From Eustoma russellianum (Eukaryota > Streptophyta > Magnoliopsida > Gentianales > Gentianaceae): a DNA stretch of 64,000 nucleotides. This document shows positions 24,557-34,431 of the stretch, piece after piece. A program made the translations under genes and the position numbers. The stretch lies in assembly GCA_036186865.1 (NCBI GenBank), contig AP025062.1, positions 25,116,057 through 25,180,056 of the forward strand, given 5' to 3'. Numbering within the stretch: position 1 is the first letter of the stretch; each line of letters begins with the position of its first letter. The notes beneath the pieces are model-generated. The model ran no database searches. It worked only from the letters and a program-made list of their open reading frames with translations, and had not been told where the DNA came from.

Positions 24557-26178
24557 TTTTTTTTTCCTTGAGGAAATGGGTCGTCACTTTTATATCATTG
24601 ATGAAATAACATCAATACAATATAACATTCGCAATACCACTAGCATCAACTAATCGCTATATCTGCACTATTTATACGACGAGCAATAAGCAACTTTCTT
24701 GTCCTACATATAATCTCACTACAAACATTCCAAGCAGGGGGACGTTGAGTGATGCTCCCATGTACTACTTGATTTCGCCAAAACCAAATGGTATGTATCG
24801 TTTCGCGAAGAATGTACCTCCATTCCATGCCCGTAGGGATGTGCCGGTTGGAGTTAGTGATATTATGCATAAGCCATTCCATTGGAGCAACAAAGCTCAG
24901 AAACTGGGGCCGGCTCGAAGGAAGCAGGATGTGTCTCCATAGTGTACATACCCAAGGACAATCACGGAATACATGTAGTGTATCTTCTTTTGGGCTACCA
25001 CAAAGAAGACAGTGGGGGTCATCCCCAATATGCCTGGAGAAGAGGACGTGTGCTGTGGGGAGATACCCGCTGTACACCTGCCATAGAAACATATTCAGAC
25101 GCAAGGGTCCCTTCATTGCCCATAATGAATTCCATACTCGACTGTTGGGCGAGACTATCGGTGAAATCTGGAGTTCATATGCGCTTGACACCGTAAATTT
25201 GCCTAAGGATGTACCAAGCCATATTGGTTGCTCCTGCATACCTGACTCCCCTGCCGCGGACAACCTCATTCCTGATCGTAAGAGAGGGACGGTAGCCTTG
25301 AGATGTTTCCATAAAGTGGATGTGTTTGACTTGGTGTTGTGGCTGAATAAATCCCCATACTTGTGGTGTAATACGCTGACCCATAGAATGCCCGGTCGAG
25401 TGATCAATTGCCAATCGAGTTTGGCAAGCATGACCATGTTCATGTCTCTGAGACGTCTAATACCCAAACCACCTCTATCTTTAGGCTGACAAATTGTTTG
25501 CCACGAGCACCAGTGGAAATTTCTAGACTGATCACTATCTCCCAAAAAAACGGCGTGTCATTCTATCAATCGCATCAAGTAAGCCAATCGGTAAGCGGAC
25601 CATTTGCATGGCATATGTAGGCATCAAGGACACAACACTTTGAACTAGGAGATAGCGAGCCGCATGTGATAAGAATTTAAGCTGCCATGCTCCCAGACGG
25701 GCTCTTACTTTATCAAGAATGTACTCATAAGATTTCCTCCCTACACGTCCAAATAGCAGTGGCATATCAAGATAGGAACAAATATCCGAGGTACAACGTA
25801 GTCCTAGCCGTACAAGATTTTGTGGAGCAAACCGAAAAGCAATATTTTCGGAAAGCAATATTTGTGATTTCGTAACGCTAACACATTGACCGGATATGTC
25901 ACAAAACTTCCGTAAAATGTGTTCCATCACTTCAGCCTGTGGATTGGTTGCGGCTCCAAACAATAAGAGATCATCAGCAAAGAATAAGTGGGAAATAGTA
26001 GGTCCCGACCGCGAAGTACGTATGGGCACCCAACGCTTCAACTCCACCGCCTTTTCAATACGTCTACTCAGAACCTCCATACATAGTAAGAAAAGATAAG
26101 ACGCAAGTGGATCACCTTGTCGTACACCACGATGAGGCCGAAAGGATTCCGTGATCTCACCATTCCAAAGGACGGAAA
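24557..26178 (-). mobile_element. L1-type LINE, 5'-truncated
   Basis: Only the 3' end of ORF2 is present, followed on the minus strand by a short untranslated region and a 9-base A tail (24557-24565). Likely target duplications are ATCAAAATACAAC (24544-24556) and ATCAAAACACGAC (26179-26191), 11 of 13 identical. Both differences are transitions of the kind produced by decay of methylated cytosine. Heavy 5' truncation is normal for LINE insertion. Confidence 0.8.
24646..26160 (-). pseudogene. LINE reverse transcriptase C-terminal part with zf-RVT domain
   Basis: From about 26160 the minus strand encodes the RT finger/palm region RGVRQGDPLASYLFLL, then the catalytic FADDLLLFG motif (25535-26080). 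A change of frame at about 25540 leads into the C-terminal half (24646-25545), which has the zf-RVT domain: SLWAMKGPLRLNMFLW, CLLCGSPKEDTLHVF and DCPWVCTLW. The endonuclease and the start of RT are absent. At least one frameshift and the truncation make it inactive. Plus-strand frames over the same region are shadows. Confidence 0.85.
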
Positions 26179-26282
26179 ATCAAAACACGACTTTGCACAT
26201 TTTAAACTACTGTTTTTATTTTGGCCGAATGAATTCTACTTTAGTTTTAATCGGTTTAGTTATACGGTGAATGTATTAAAAC

Positions 26283-26456
26283 CCAGTCCGGATCCCCTGA
26301 CCGTTAACCCTCTCACCCCCTTCGTGACCGCCTGCCACGTGGTAGCAGGGGAGGGTTGGTGAGGCTGACCCACACCCAGCCTTACCACCCCCTGCTGCCA
26401 CGTGACAGGAGGTCTTCTGTTACAGTCCAGCCAGGGGGTTCAGGAGATCCCGCTCG
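26283..26456. mobile_element. 174-bp fold-back MITE with 8-bp target duplication (hAT-like)
   Basis: ATTAAAAC is duplicated exactly at 26275-26282 and 26457-26464. The insert is almost entirely an imperfect inverted repeat. The outer ends are CCAGTCCGGATCCCCTGA and, inwards from the right, CGAGCGGGATCTCCTGA. The centre pairs CCACGTGGTAGCAGGGG with the segment around CCCCTGCTGCCACGTG. It is far more GC-rich than its neighbours and encodes nothing. An 8-bp duplication fits mobilisation by a hAT transposase, which is an inference. Confidence 0.85.
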
Positions 26457-26464
26457 ATTAAAAC

Positions 26465-26889
26465 CGCTGTTTAAAAGAATTATTATTTCTTAAATCAAAG
26501 GTTTTTTTTCATTGTTTAAAAATCAAAGTTTGGATATTTTTTTCCCTCTAAGCTAATGGTTTTATATATTCCAATTTGTATATTAGTATAATTTTTGGAT
26601 TTGTGCCAATTATGAAGGAGGAGAAATGTCTATATTTCACTCTCATCTTTCCTTATAAATCATTAAATCCTTAGTACGACGTTATTGAAATTACGATTTA
26701 ATAAATTTAATCCTCGTGTGATAGTTATTAAGGGTATCCATTATACATAAAGCATATCAACAAAATCAGTATGCAGTTAAAAAAAAATTAAATGAAGAGA
26801 GGGAAACCCCTCAGATAGTATATGCATAAAATAATATATACAAGATAGAACTCATTTCACTTGTCTTAATCTCAGCAATTAATACTAAA
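26465..26889. other. AT-rich spacer between MITE and Gypsy element
   Basis: No gene, terminal repeat or structured motif is seen. It ends at the 5-bp target duplication ATAAG (26890-26894). Confidence 0.5.
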
Positions 26890-27594
26890 ATAAGTGTAGC
26901 GCCCCGACCCGGACAGCGGAATCCGAACCGGTTCACCCGTCGTAGCTTACTGAGAAGACTACAAGACGTCTCATCTCTCGAATACACATCATCAATGACG
27001 TAAGAGAAATAAGCGCGGAAACATATCATGTCAATCTAAAACATCGAATTAATACGTCAAAGACAACGCGAATAATCAAATGTATGTGGTCGCAACCATC
27101 TAAAACTTCAAATGAACCACAACTAACTGAAATAAAGGAAAACAGTTTCACTAGTTAATCCAGCTCCACAAACATGGACTAGATATCCCATTCAGCCCAC
27201 TCGCCGTCGTCCTCAATAAAGATCATGTCGTAAATAGGCTCATCTGCAATGACAAAAGTAGTACCCTTAGCGAAAAACGCTAGCAAGTAACCCGCTTATA
27301 AGACATACGGGATCAAAACATGGCAAGACATGAGTAATATGTAATTCAAGGGAATTGAGGGGCACATGTCTTGTAAACTTCCAAACTTAGGAATGAGTCA
27401 CGTAATAGCAAGTACAGCAATTCGAAACGAAATTAACAAATCAATATCAACCAATTAACATGAGCATTCATTCCACAACGACTCTCGTGATGCGTGTCAA
27501 AATATGCACTACACTACACAATCACATATGCATGAACCTTTTCTTTTCAAATCAATGCAATGCATGTCACAATGTCCGGTTCCTAACTCATTAC

Positions 27595-27872
27595 CTTGTA
27601 ACGCACCCCGGTTTACATTTCAATCCCGGTTAACGTTACAAGCTCATATGCTCTGTGATGCACCTCGGCTTATATTTCCATCCCGATTAACATCACAGAT
27701 CTCGTAAAACTCTACAATGCACCTCGGCTTATATTTCCATCCCGATTAACATTGTAGAGGACTTTATACCCTGTAACGCACCCCGGCTTATATTTCCATT
27801 CCGGTTAACGTTACAGTCTTTTGTGTCCTGCAATGCACCCCGGCTTAAATTTCCATCCCGGTTAACATTGCA
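27595..27872 (-). repeat. Five tandem hairpins with covarying stems (LTR copy 1)
   Basis: Five units of about 45-50 bp share the core CACCYCGGCTTATATTTCC and a CCCGRTTAAC-like right part. In each, the outer arms are complementary although their sequence differs between units: CTTGTAACG/CGTTACAAG, CTGTGATG/CATCACAG, CTCTACAATG/CATTGTAGAG, CTGTAACG/CGTTACAG and TGCAATG/CATTGCA. An inner stem switches together as well, TCGG/CCGA in units 2-3 and CCGG/CCGG in units 1, 4 and 5. It lies in the transcribed or promoter-proximal part of the LTR. Confidence 0.85.
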
Positions 27873-28363
27873 TTTCACCTTCGCAAATCTGTGCCGAAGC
27901 ACATCTCTTTTTCAAAACCTTATGCAATGCACGTGCCATGATGCAAGACTCCTTCTTTCAATCACACTTCTTGTTCACATATGCAATTCACATTCACATG
28001 CGCAAGTACAAGTAACACACAAGAGTTCACCAGCTTATTCATCAACACTTGGACTTCAACTAGCTCATCAATACTCAACCTTGGTTCTAAAGTTCACAAC
28101 CCAACGAGAGTATCCCTATCTTTCCTTCATTGAGCTCTAAGACTCCTGGGACGTTCATTTCCTAACCCTCCTAAGTCATTCACGTTGAAACTCGGTTCGT
28201 GAACCCATTGAAGTCATCAAGTTGATTCACCTTCCTAACTCATGTTCCCGAGACTTAGACTACCATTAATCAGGTCTTAAGAAGCCTCAAGGTCACCCAA
28301 AGACTCCCCGAACTTTCCTCTTTCTCCCTCTATTTTTCCACAAACTGAGGGACTTCATCCCCT

Positions 28364-28620
28364 ACTTCGATCGATCGATGTCCAGCTGAGGACATCGATC
28401 TCTCCACTTCGATCGATCGATGTCCAACTGGGGACATCGATCTCTCACGCTCACCTACATCGATCGATCGATGTCCAACCGAGGACATCGATCTCTCAGC
28501 CTGTACCTACATCAATCGATCGATGTCCAACAGAGGACATCGATCTCTCAGGTCACCCTACATCGATCGATCGATGTTCGTCAGAGGACATCGATCTCTG
28601 ACATAGATCGATCGTTGTCC
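28364..28620 (-). repeat. CATCGATC palindromic tandem array (LTR copy 1)
   Basis: About six units of 40-45 bp, each with GATCGATGTCC, a loop of about 6-7 bases and GGACATCGATC, then CTCTCA. Each unit could fold into an 11-bp stem. The loops vary while the stems are nearly constant. Confidence 0.85.
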
Positions 28621-29480
28621 ACGTTTTCTCCAAATTCCTTCTGCGTTTTCTGCAACCTATGCAGGATCAAAACACCAACACCTCCAACTTCATCCCCAAT
28701 CAATCCACACCTAATCCCTGCTATAGTTCATGCTTAAACTACAGATTCCAAACGCAATGCTCCTAGCAACCAAGATCCAAACCTATCACACACCTTTTCC
28801 AACTGCATCACCCCAAAGATTCCACCTTTCTCCCTCAACCCACGCAACCGCGCAATCACATCAAGAAGGGATTCAAGGGATAGGGATTTGCATGATTTCA
28901 CGTAATCAACCACAACAACAAATGCCTTTTCATATACATTGGCCAAATCTCGAAAACAAAACACATAGATCATATGCAAATAATCAAAGAACGAATCTAC
29001 TGCATGGTGATCCAAGTTGATATCAAAATAGGCCGTTTATCTTTCACAAATCGTAAGAACTTATAAGTAGATTACTTGCCTTTGATTACTCGGGGACGGA
29101 TTAGAGAACGAACAAGGGTTGAAGCAATTCCTGGAGCAATTCTTCTCCTAGGGTTGAAGAGGGGGTCTCAGTCGCCTATGGGATGAAGGCTGCGTCAGTT
29201 TTCTCTGCGTAATGAGGAAACTGACGTTAGTCAGGTTTTTATATGGCCAGGGTAAAGTTTGGTGTTTCTAATTTATAGTTTATTTTCCTATTTTTCTTAA
29301 AGGATAAACTTAATTATTTAATTCTAAATTAAATATAAATAAATTCTAATATTAAATCCATCATTAATTTCTAATTAATCCTCATATTAATGCCTAAATT
29401 AATTCTCGTTGACCGTCATTAATTTCTGTAAAGTCCTTCTTTGTCTTTTAATTACCCTACGAAGGGTGCGGGGCATAACA

Positions 29481-29493
29481 TTCCACCCCCCTT
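29481..29493 (-). other. Polypurine tract of the Gypsy element
   Basis: The minus strand reads AAGGGGGGTGGAA immediately before the 3' LTR, the expected plus-strand DNA primer. Confidence 0.9.
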
Positions 29494-29525
29494 ACAAAAA
29501 GTTTCGTCCTCGAAACTGGCATACC

Positions 29526-32500
29526 TTATTGGAAGAGATGTGGATATAGCTCCTTCATTTGCTCCTCAAGCTCCCACGTGGCTTCGCGCTCCGTATGGTT
29601 ACTCCACTGAACTTTGACATACGGAATGACACGTCGGTGTAGGACTTGATCCTTTCTATCCACAATCTTTATAGGATGCTCTTCGTAAGTGATGTCCTCC
29701 TTAACATCCAACGGTTGAGCTTCCAGGATATGGCTCGTGTCTGGTACGTATTTCCTTAGTTGGGACACATGAAATACGTTGTGAACTTGTGACAGATTCG
29801 GAGGCAAGGCTAACCGATATGCTCCTTCTCCAACCTTGCCCAGCACTTCGTAAGGTCCAATATATCTTGGGCTTAACTTGCCCTTCATTCCGAATCTTGC
29901 AACTCCCTTGGTGGGTGAAACTCGTAAGTATACCTTTTCACCTTTCTCAAACTCCAAAGGTCGCCTCTTTGTGTCAGCCCAACTCTTACTGCGATCCTGA
30001 GCCACTTTTAGTTTCTCTCTTATCACTTTCACCTTTTCAATTGTTTGCTCAACCAATTCGGGTGCAGTGATCATCCGTTCTCCGACTTCATCCCAACAAA
30101 CCGGGGATCTGCACTTGCGTCCGTATAATGCTTCAAATGGCGCCATGCCAATTGCACTGTGATAGCTGTTATTATACGAAAACTCCATTAGCTTCAGCAT
30201 GCTATCCCAGTTTCCTTTAAAGTCCAAGGTGCATGATCTCAACATGTCTTCCAATGTTTGTATGGTCCTCTCGGATTGTCCATCCGTTTGCAGGTGATAT
30301 GCGGTACTCATCCTCAGCTCGGTACCCATCGCCTTCTGAAATGCCCTCCAGAATTTAGAGGTAAACTTGGGGTCACGGTCCGATACAATGCTAACTGGGA
30401 CTCCATGTAGGCTCACAATGTTATCCACATATATATTGGAAAGTTTCTCATACGACGTACCATGTGGCATAGCTATAAAGTGAGCCGTCTTTGTCAATCG
30501 GTCTACAATTACCCAAATCATCTCGTTTCCATTTCTGGTCTTGGGTAGTCCCATTACGAAATCCATCGTCACGTGCTCCCACTTCCATTCTGGAATCTCT
30601 AGTGGCTTCATCAACCCACCAGGTCGTTGATGTTCCGCTTTGACTTGTTGGCACACCAAACACCTTTCAACATACTCCGCTATAGGTCTCTTCATCCCTA
30701 TCCACCAATAGTTTCTTTTGAGGTCCTTATACATCTTAGTGCTCCCGGGGTGGATAGACATCCTTGAGTTATGCGCTTCTTGAAGCAATTCGGTTCGAAG
30801 TTCGTCTTTACCGGGTACGCATAACCGATTCAGAAACCATAGACTTCCATCTCCTCGCAACTGGAAATCCTTTACTGATCCCATGGATAATTTGTCGCGG
30901 ATCTCTTTCAGTGCTGGATCCTCATACTGCGCCTCTTTAATTCTGTCTACCAAGTCTGGGCTGATAGACAAAGCTGTAAGGACATTTGCCACTGAATCCA
31001 CCAATTCAAGATCAAACTCCTCGATCTCTCTTTCCAATGGGGACTGTCTTGCGTGGCTAGACTTTCTGCTCAATGCGTCCGCCACTCTGTTGGCCTTACC
31101 CGGATGGTAATTGATGGTCAGGTCATAGTCCTTTAGTAACTCCAACCATCTTCTCTGTCTCATGTTTAACTCCTTCTGCGAGAACAAGTACTTCAAGCTC
31201 TTGTGATCAGTAAATACGGCGCACTTTTCTCCGTACAAATAGTGTCTCCAGATCTTAAGAGCGAATACCACGGCTGCGAGCTCCAAGTCATGCGTCGGGT
31301 AATTCTGCTCGTATGGTTTCAACTGTCTTGACGCGTACGAAATGACTCGTTCATTTTGCATCAACACACACCCTACAAACAGAACGTCAGTTTAAGACCA
31401 GCATATGTATTCACACTGTATTAATTGTAATGATATACATACCTAGTCCTTTCTTGGACGCGTCACTATAGATCACGAAACCGTCGGTGCCGGAAGGTTG
31501 TGCCAACACCGGGGTTGTGGTCAATCTCTTCTTGAGCTCGGTAAAGCTCTGTTCGCATTCAGCAGTCCATTCGAACTTGGTCTTCTTCTGTGTAAGTCGG
31601 CTCAATGGAACTGCTATTGTTGAGAAACCCTCAACGAACTTTCTATAATAGCCTGCCAAGCCTAGGAAGCTTCTTACTTCAGTCACGTTTGTAGGTCTTG
31701 GCCATTCAGTGATGGCTTCTATCTTCTTAGGGTCTACCGAGATCCCATCCTCAGAAATCACGTGACCGAGAAAGGCTACGCTTCTTAGCCAAAATTCACA
31801 TTTGCTGAATTTGGCGTAGAGCTTTTGTTGTCTCAGGATTTGCAACACCACTCTTAAGTGTTCGGCGTGGGCTTGCTCGTCGGGGGAGTAGACCAAAATG
31901 TCATCGATGAACACTACTACGAATTGGTCCAACTGCTCTCGAAACACGGTGTTCATCAAGTCCATGAAGGCCGCTGGGGCATTAGTTAATCCAAAAGGCA
32001 TCACTAAGAATTCATAATGCCCGTAGCGAGTCCGAAAAGCGGTCTTAGGGACGTCTCCCGCTTTCACAAGCAATTGATGGTATCCTTGACGAAGGTCGAT
32101 CTTTGAAAACCATCGGGCTCCTTTTAGTTGGTCAAATAAATCCTCTATCCTTGGTAGAGGATATTTATTCTTTATGGTGATCTTATTCAACTCGCGGTAA
32201 TCAATACACAACCGCATGCTGCCATCTTTTTTCTTCACAAATAATACATGAGCTCCCCAGGGTGATACACTGGGGCGAATTAGTTTCTTGTCTAACAAGT
32301 CCTGAAGTTGCCCCTTTAGCTCCTTAAATTCGGCTGGAGCCATTCTGTAGGGTGCCTTAGATATAGGTTCAGCTCCGGGTATCAAATTGATCTCAAACTC
32401 CACTTCCCTCGATGGCGGCACTCCTGGCAAATCATCCGGAAATACATCCTTGAACTCATTAATTACTGGTATTTGATCCATAGAGGGAACCTCCTGCTTC

Positions 32501-32963
32501 GCATCTAATGCATACACTATAAATCCCTCTGCTCCTTTCTGTAAGGCCTTAAAGGCCTTAATCGCTGTCAAGTATATCTTCTTTGGGGCTTTTGTTAACT
32601 TGACGTTTCCTTGAACCGTTATTTCATTCATATCAGGATCCTTAACGGTCACTTGTTTGAGTTTACAGTCAATATTGGCATGATTCTTGGTCAGCCAATC
32701 CATGCCCAAAATTACATCGAAGTCCTTCATTGGAATTGGGATTAGTGTCACTGAAAATAATTTTCTGTCCAACTCCAACTCACAATGTTTGTACTGGTGG
32801 TGAGAAACCAATACTTGTTCGCCGGCTGCTTGCACTCGAAAAGGGTTCTCAAGCCACTCGGGTACACAGCCGAGCCCTTTGGCGAATCGCTTAGAAATGA
32901 AGGAGTGGCTAGCTCCGCTATCAAATAACACGTTGGCAGGTACTTTATTAACTAGGATCACAC
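29526..32963 (-). CDS. pol: Gypsy pol: protease, reverse transcriptase, RNase H, integrase, chromodomain-like end
   Basis: The region has two exons on the minus strand, 32963-31443 and 31372-29526. The first holds the aspartic protease (VLFDSGASHSFIS) and the RT (LCIDYRELNKITIKNKYPLP, then catalytic VVFIDDILVYS) and enters RNase H at IYSDASKKGLG. The second continues RNase H (FTDHKSLKYLF). It goes on to the integrase: a zinc region with C-X2-C in CLVCQQVK, a core with TMDFVMGLP, VSDRDPKFTS and the later TDGQSERTIQ. It closes with an EREATWELEEQMKELYP chromodomain-like end. Both exons are free of stops and the splice restores one frame with gag. Without splicing, pol would be cut into two frames. 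It makes the enzymes for reverse transcription and integration. Confidence 0.9.
31373..31442 (-). other. Putative 70-bp intron in RNase H
   Basis: On the minus strand the donor is CTAG|GTATGT and the acceptor GTTTGTAG|GG. Removal joins KKGLG to CVLMQNE, the normal unbroken RNase H sequence of Gypsy elements, in frame. A CTGAC branch-point-like motif lies near the acceptor. If retained, translation stops at 31411 after MYIITINTV. Confidence 0.75.
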
Positions 32964-33073
32964 CTAAACATGAAAGGGTAGCACATAAAAGTTTCACATA
33001 AAGCACATATTCAACTATCAACTTAGAAAACTAAAATCCAGCTTAAACTACTATTATTTAACTTAGGTCGTAC
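32964..33073 (-). other. Putative 110-bp intron between gag and protease
   Basis: On the minus strand the donor is ACAG|GTACG and the acceptor CATGTTTAG|GTG. Splicing joins VVTG to VILVNKVPANVLFDSG, the usual protease start, in frame with gag. If retained, gag ends at a TAA (33063-33065) only three codons into the intron. Confidence 0.75.
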
Positions 33074-34151
33074 CTGTCACCACATTTGTATCCTCCTGGA
33101 CTTCAGCGTCCGTCATGGCGTGGACTCTTGCATTGGGCCTGCCTCTCTGCTGTGGAGCCGACCCTGGTCCTGCAGCTTGGGGCTTCGGGTTCCACTCAGG
33201 GCAATCCTTAATCCTGTGTCCCGCCTTTCCACATTTGAAACATGCCCCGCTAATTTTCCAGCATTCACCCACGTGTCTTTTCTGGCAGTGTGGACACTCT
33301 GCGGGAGCTTGTCGATTGGGTTGATTCTGTTGCGGTGCCCTTTGTACTGGCCCCGCTTGTCCTTTCCTGGGAATCTTGACCCAACGTCCGGGTCTACCTC
33401 CACTTTGCTCTACCCTCGACCTCTTGCTCGATTCTTCACGAGCCTCTCTGTTCTGTGATCGTCGCATGTCACTCTTCACTCGGTAACATGCATCCAGCAT
33501 CTCCTCGAATGTTTTCAGACTTGACCCCGCGATTGCTGTCCGTATGCGGGGGTTCAGACCCTCTTCAAACTTCAGCATTTTCATCCTATTGTTCTCCAAT
33601 ACCAAAGGTGTGAACTTGCCCTAGGCATGGAATCTATCCGCATAGTCTGAAACAGTCATCCTTCCTTGTTCAAATTTATCGAACTGCCTCATCTTTTCCA
33701 AAATGGCAGTCTCAGGCACATAATAATCTTTGTAGGCCTTCACAAACTGACTCCACTGAATGGGAGGAGTCATCTTGGGCAGAATGCCGTTCCACCATGC
33801 ATTCGCTCTGCCCGTCAGAAAAGGCGTGGCTACATCCACCTTGTGTTCTTCATGCACTTGCACAAGCCTGAAGCATTTCTCTACTTCGTCCAGCCAAAAC
33901 CCAGCCACCTCTGGGTCAGTGGTTCCTTCGAAACTAGGGGCATGCATCTTCCGCATCTCCCCAATGTAGTACCTGATGCCGTGCTGAGGCGGTGGAGGCT
34001 GTGATTGCGGTTGTTGCTGCTGTTGAGCAACCCCTTGTGCTATTACCGTGATAGCATCAATCAATGCTTGGGGTACTAGTACTGGAGGTGGTGGTGGTGG
34101 AGGGTTGTTCCCATTGCCACCATTTCCTTGGTTGTCACGTCTAGGAGGCAT
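33063..34151 (-). CDS. gag: Gypsy gag with zinc knuckle; one in-frame TAG
   Basis: The frame starts at the ATG at 34151 (MPPRRDNQG) and runs 363 codons including the stop at 33063 when unspliced. A Pro/Gln-rich N-terminus is followed by a retrotransposon gag domain (YYIGEMRKMHAPSFEG, PFLTGRANAWWNG, SDYADRFHA). A basic linker (RPGRWVKIPRKG) and a CCHC zinc knuckle follow (CFKCGKAGHRIKDC near 33200). A single TAG at 33621-33623 interrupts the frame after FHA and is followed directly by GKFTP in the same frame. This is most simply a nonsense mutation from a Leu codon, which would disable this copy. Product: the RNA-packaging Gag shell protein. Confidence 0.9.
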
Positions 34152-34417
34152 TTTCTGCAAGGTCACGTTTATTAGTATCTAGCAGTTTAGAATAACTCAG
34201 TGTTGGAGATCCATAATGAGTACAAGGCGGAGTTTACGAGTTTAAAAATAATTAACCTTTATTGCTTACACTTAATCGCGCTCGTACACACACCCATCCC
34301 AATCAAACTTAAATCTAAGATTGCATACTTAGACTTAAAGATCAACTTACGGTGAAAATCATAGCTTAAGACTCTACATGTCATAACCTAGGTCTCCGAG
34401 GTAGATCTGAAGCCTAG

Positions 34418-34429
34418 GCTCTGATACCA
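34418..34429 (-). other. Primer binding site (tRNA-iMet) of the Gypsy element
   Basis: The minus strand reads TGGTATCAGAGC, two bases inside the LTR that starts at 34432. The leader from here to gag (34152-34417) holds no other frame. Confidence 0.95.
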
Positions 34430-34431
34430 CC

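Larger units (their letters stand above)
26895..29480 (-). repeat. 3' LTR of the Gypsy element
   Basis: On the plus strand it runs from TGTAGCGCCCC to GGGGCATAACA, so it has TG..CA ends on the minus strand. It contains a covarying hairpin array (27595-27872), a CATCGATC palindrome array (28364-28620) and a TATA box (29236-29243). The short frames in it are non-coding shadows shared with the other LTR. Confidence 0.97.

Noticed and set aside
24788..25489. 233-codon plus-strand frame over the LINE
   Set aside because: It is antisense to the LINE zf-RVT region, which has recognisable residues on the minus strand.
28364..28620. Possible CRISPR-like array because of regular 40-45 bp spacing
   Set aside because: The repeats and the intervening sequence are both repetitive and palindromic, inside a eukaryotic LTR; there are no unique spacers.
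28420..29020. Frames of about 95-105 codons in the LTR, repeated at 35957-36557
   Set aside because: They lie on the antisense strand of the LTR and over the hairpin arrays; they differ between LTRs without sign of protein conservation.
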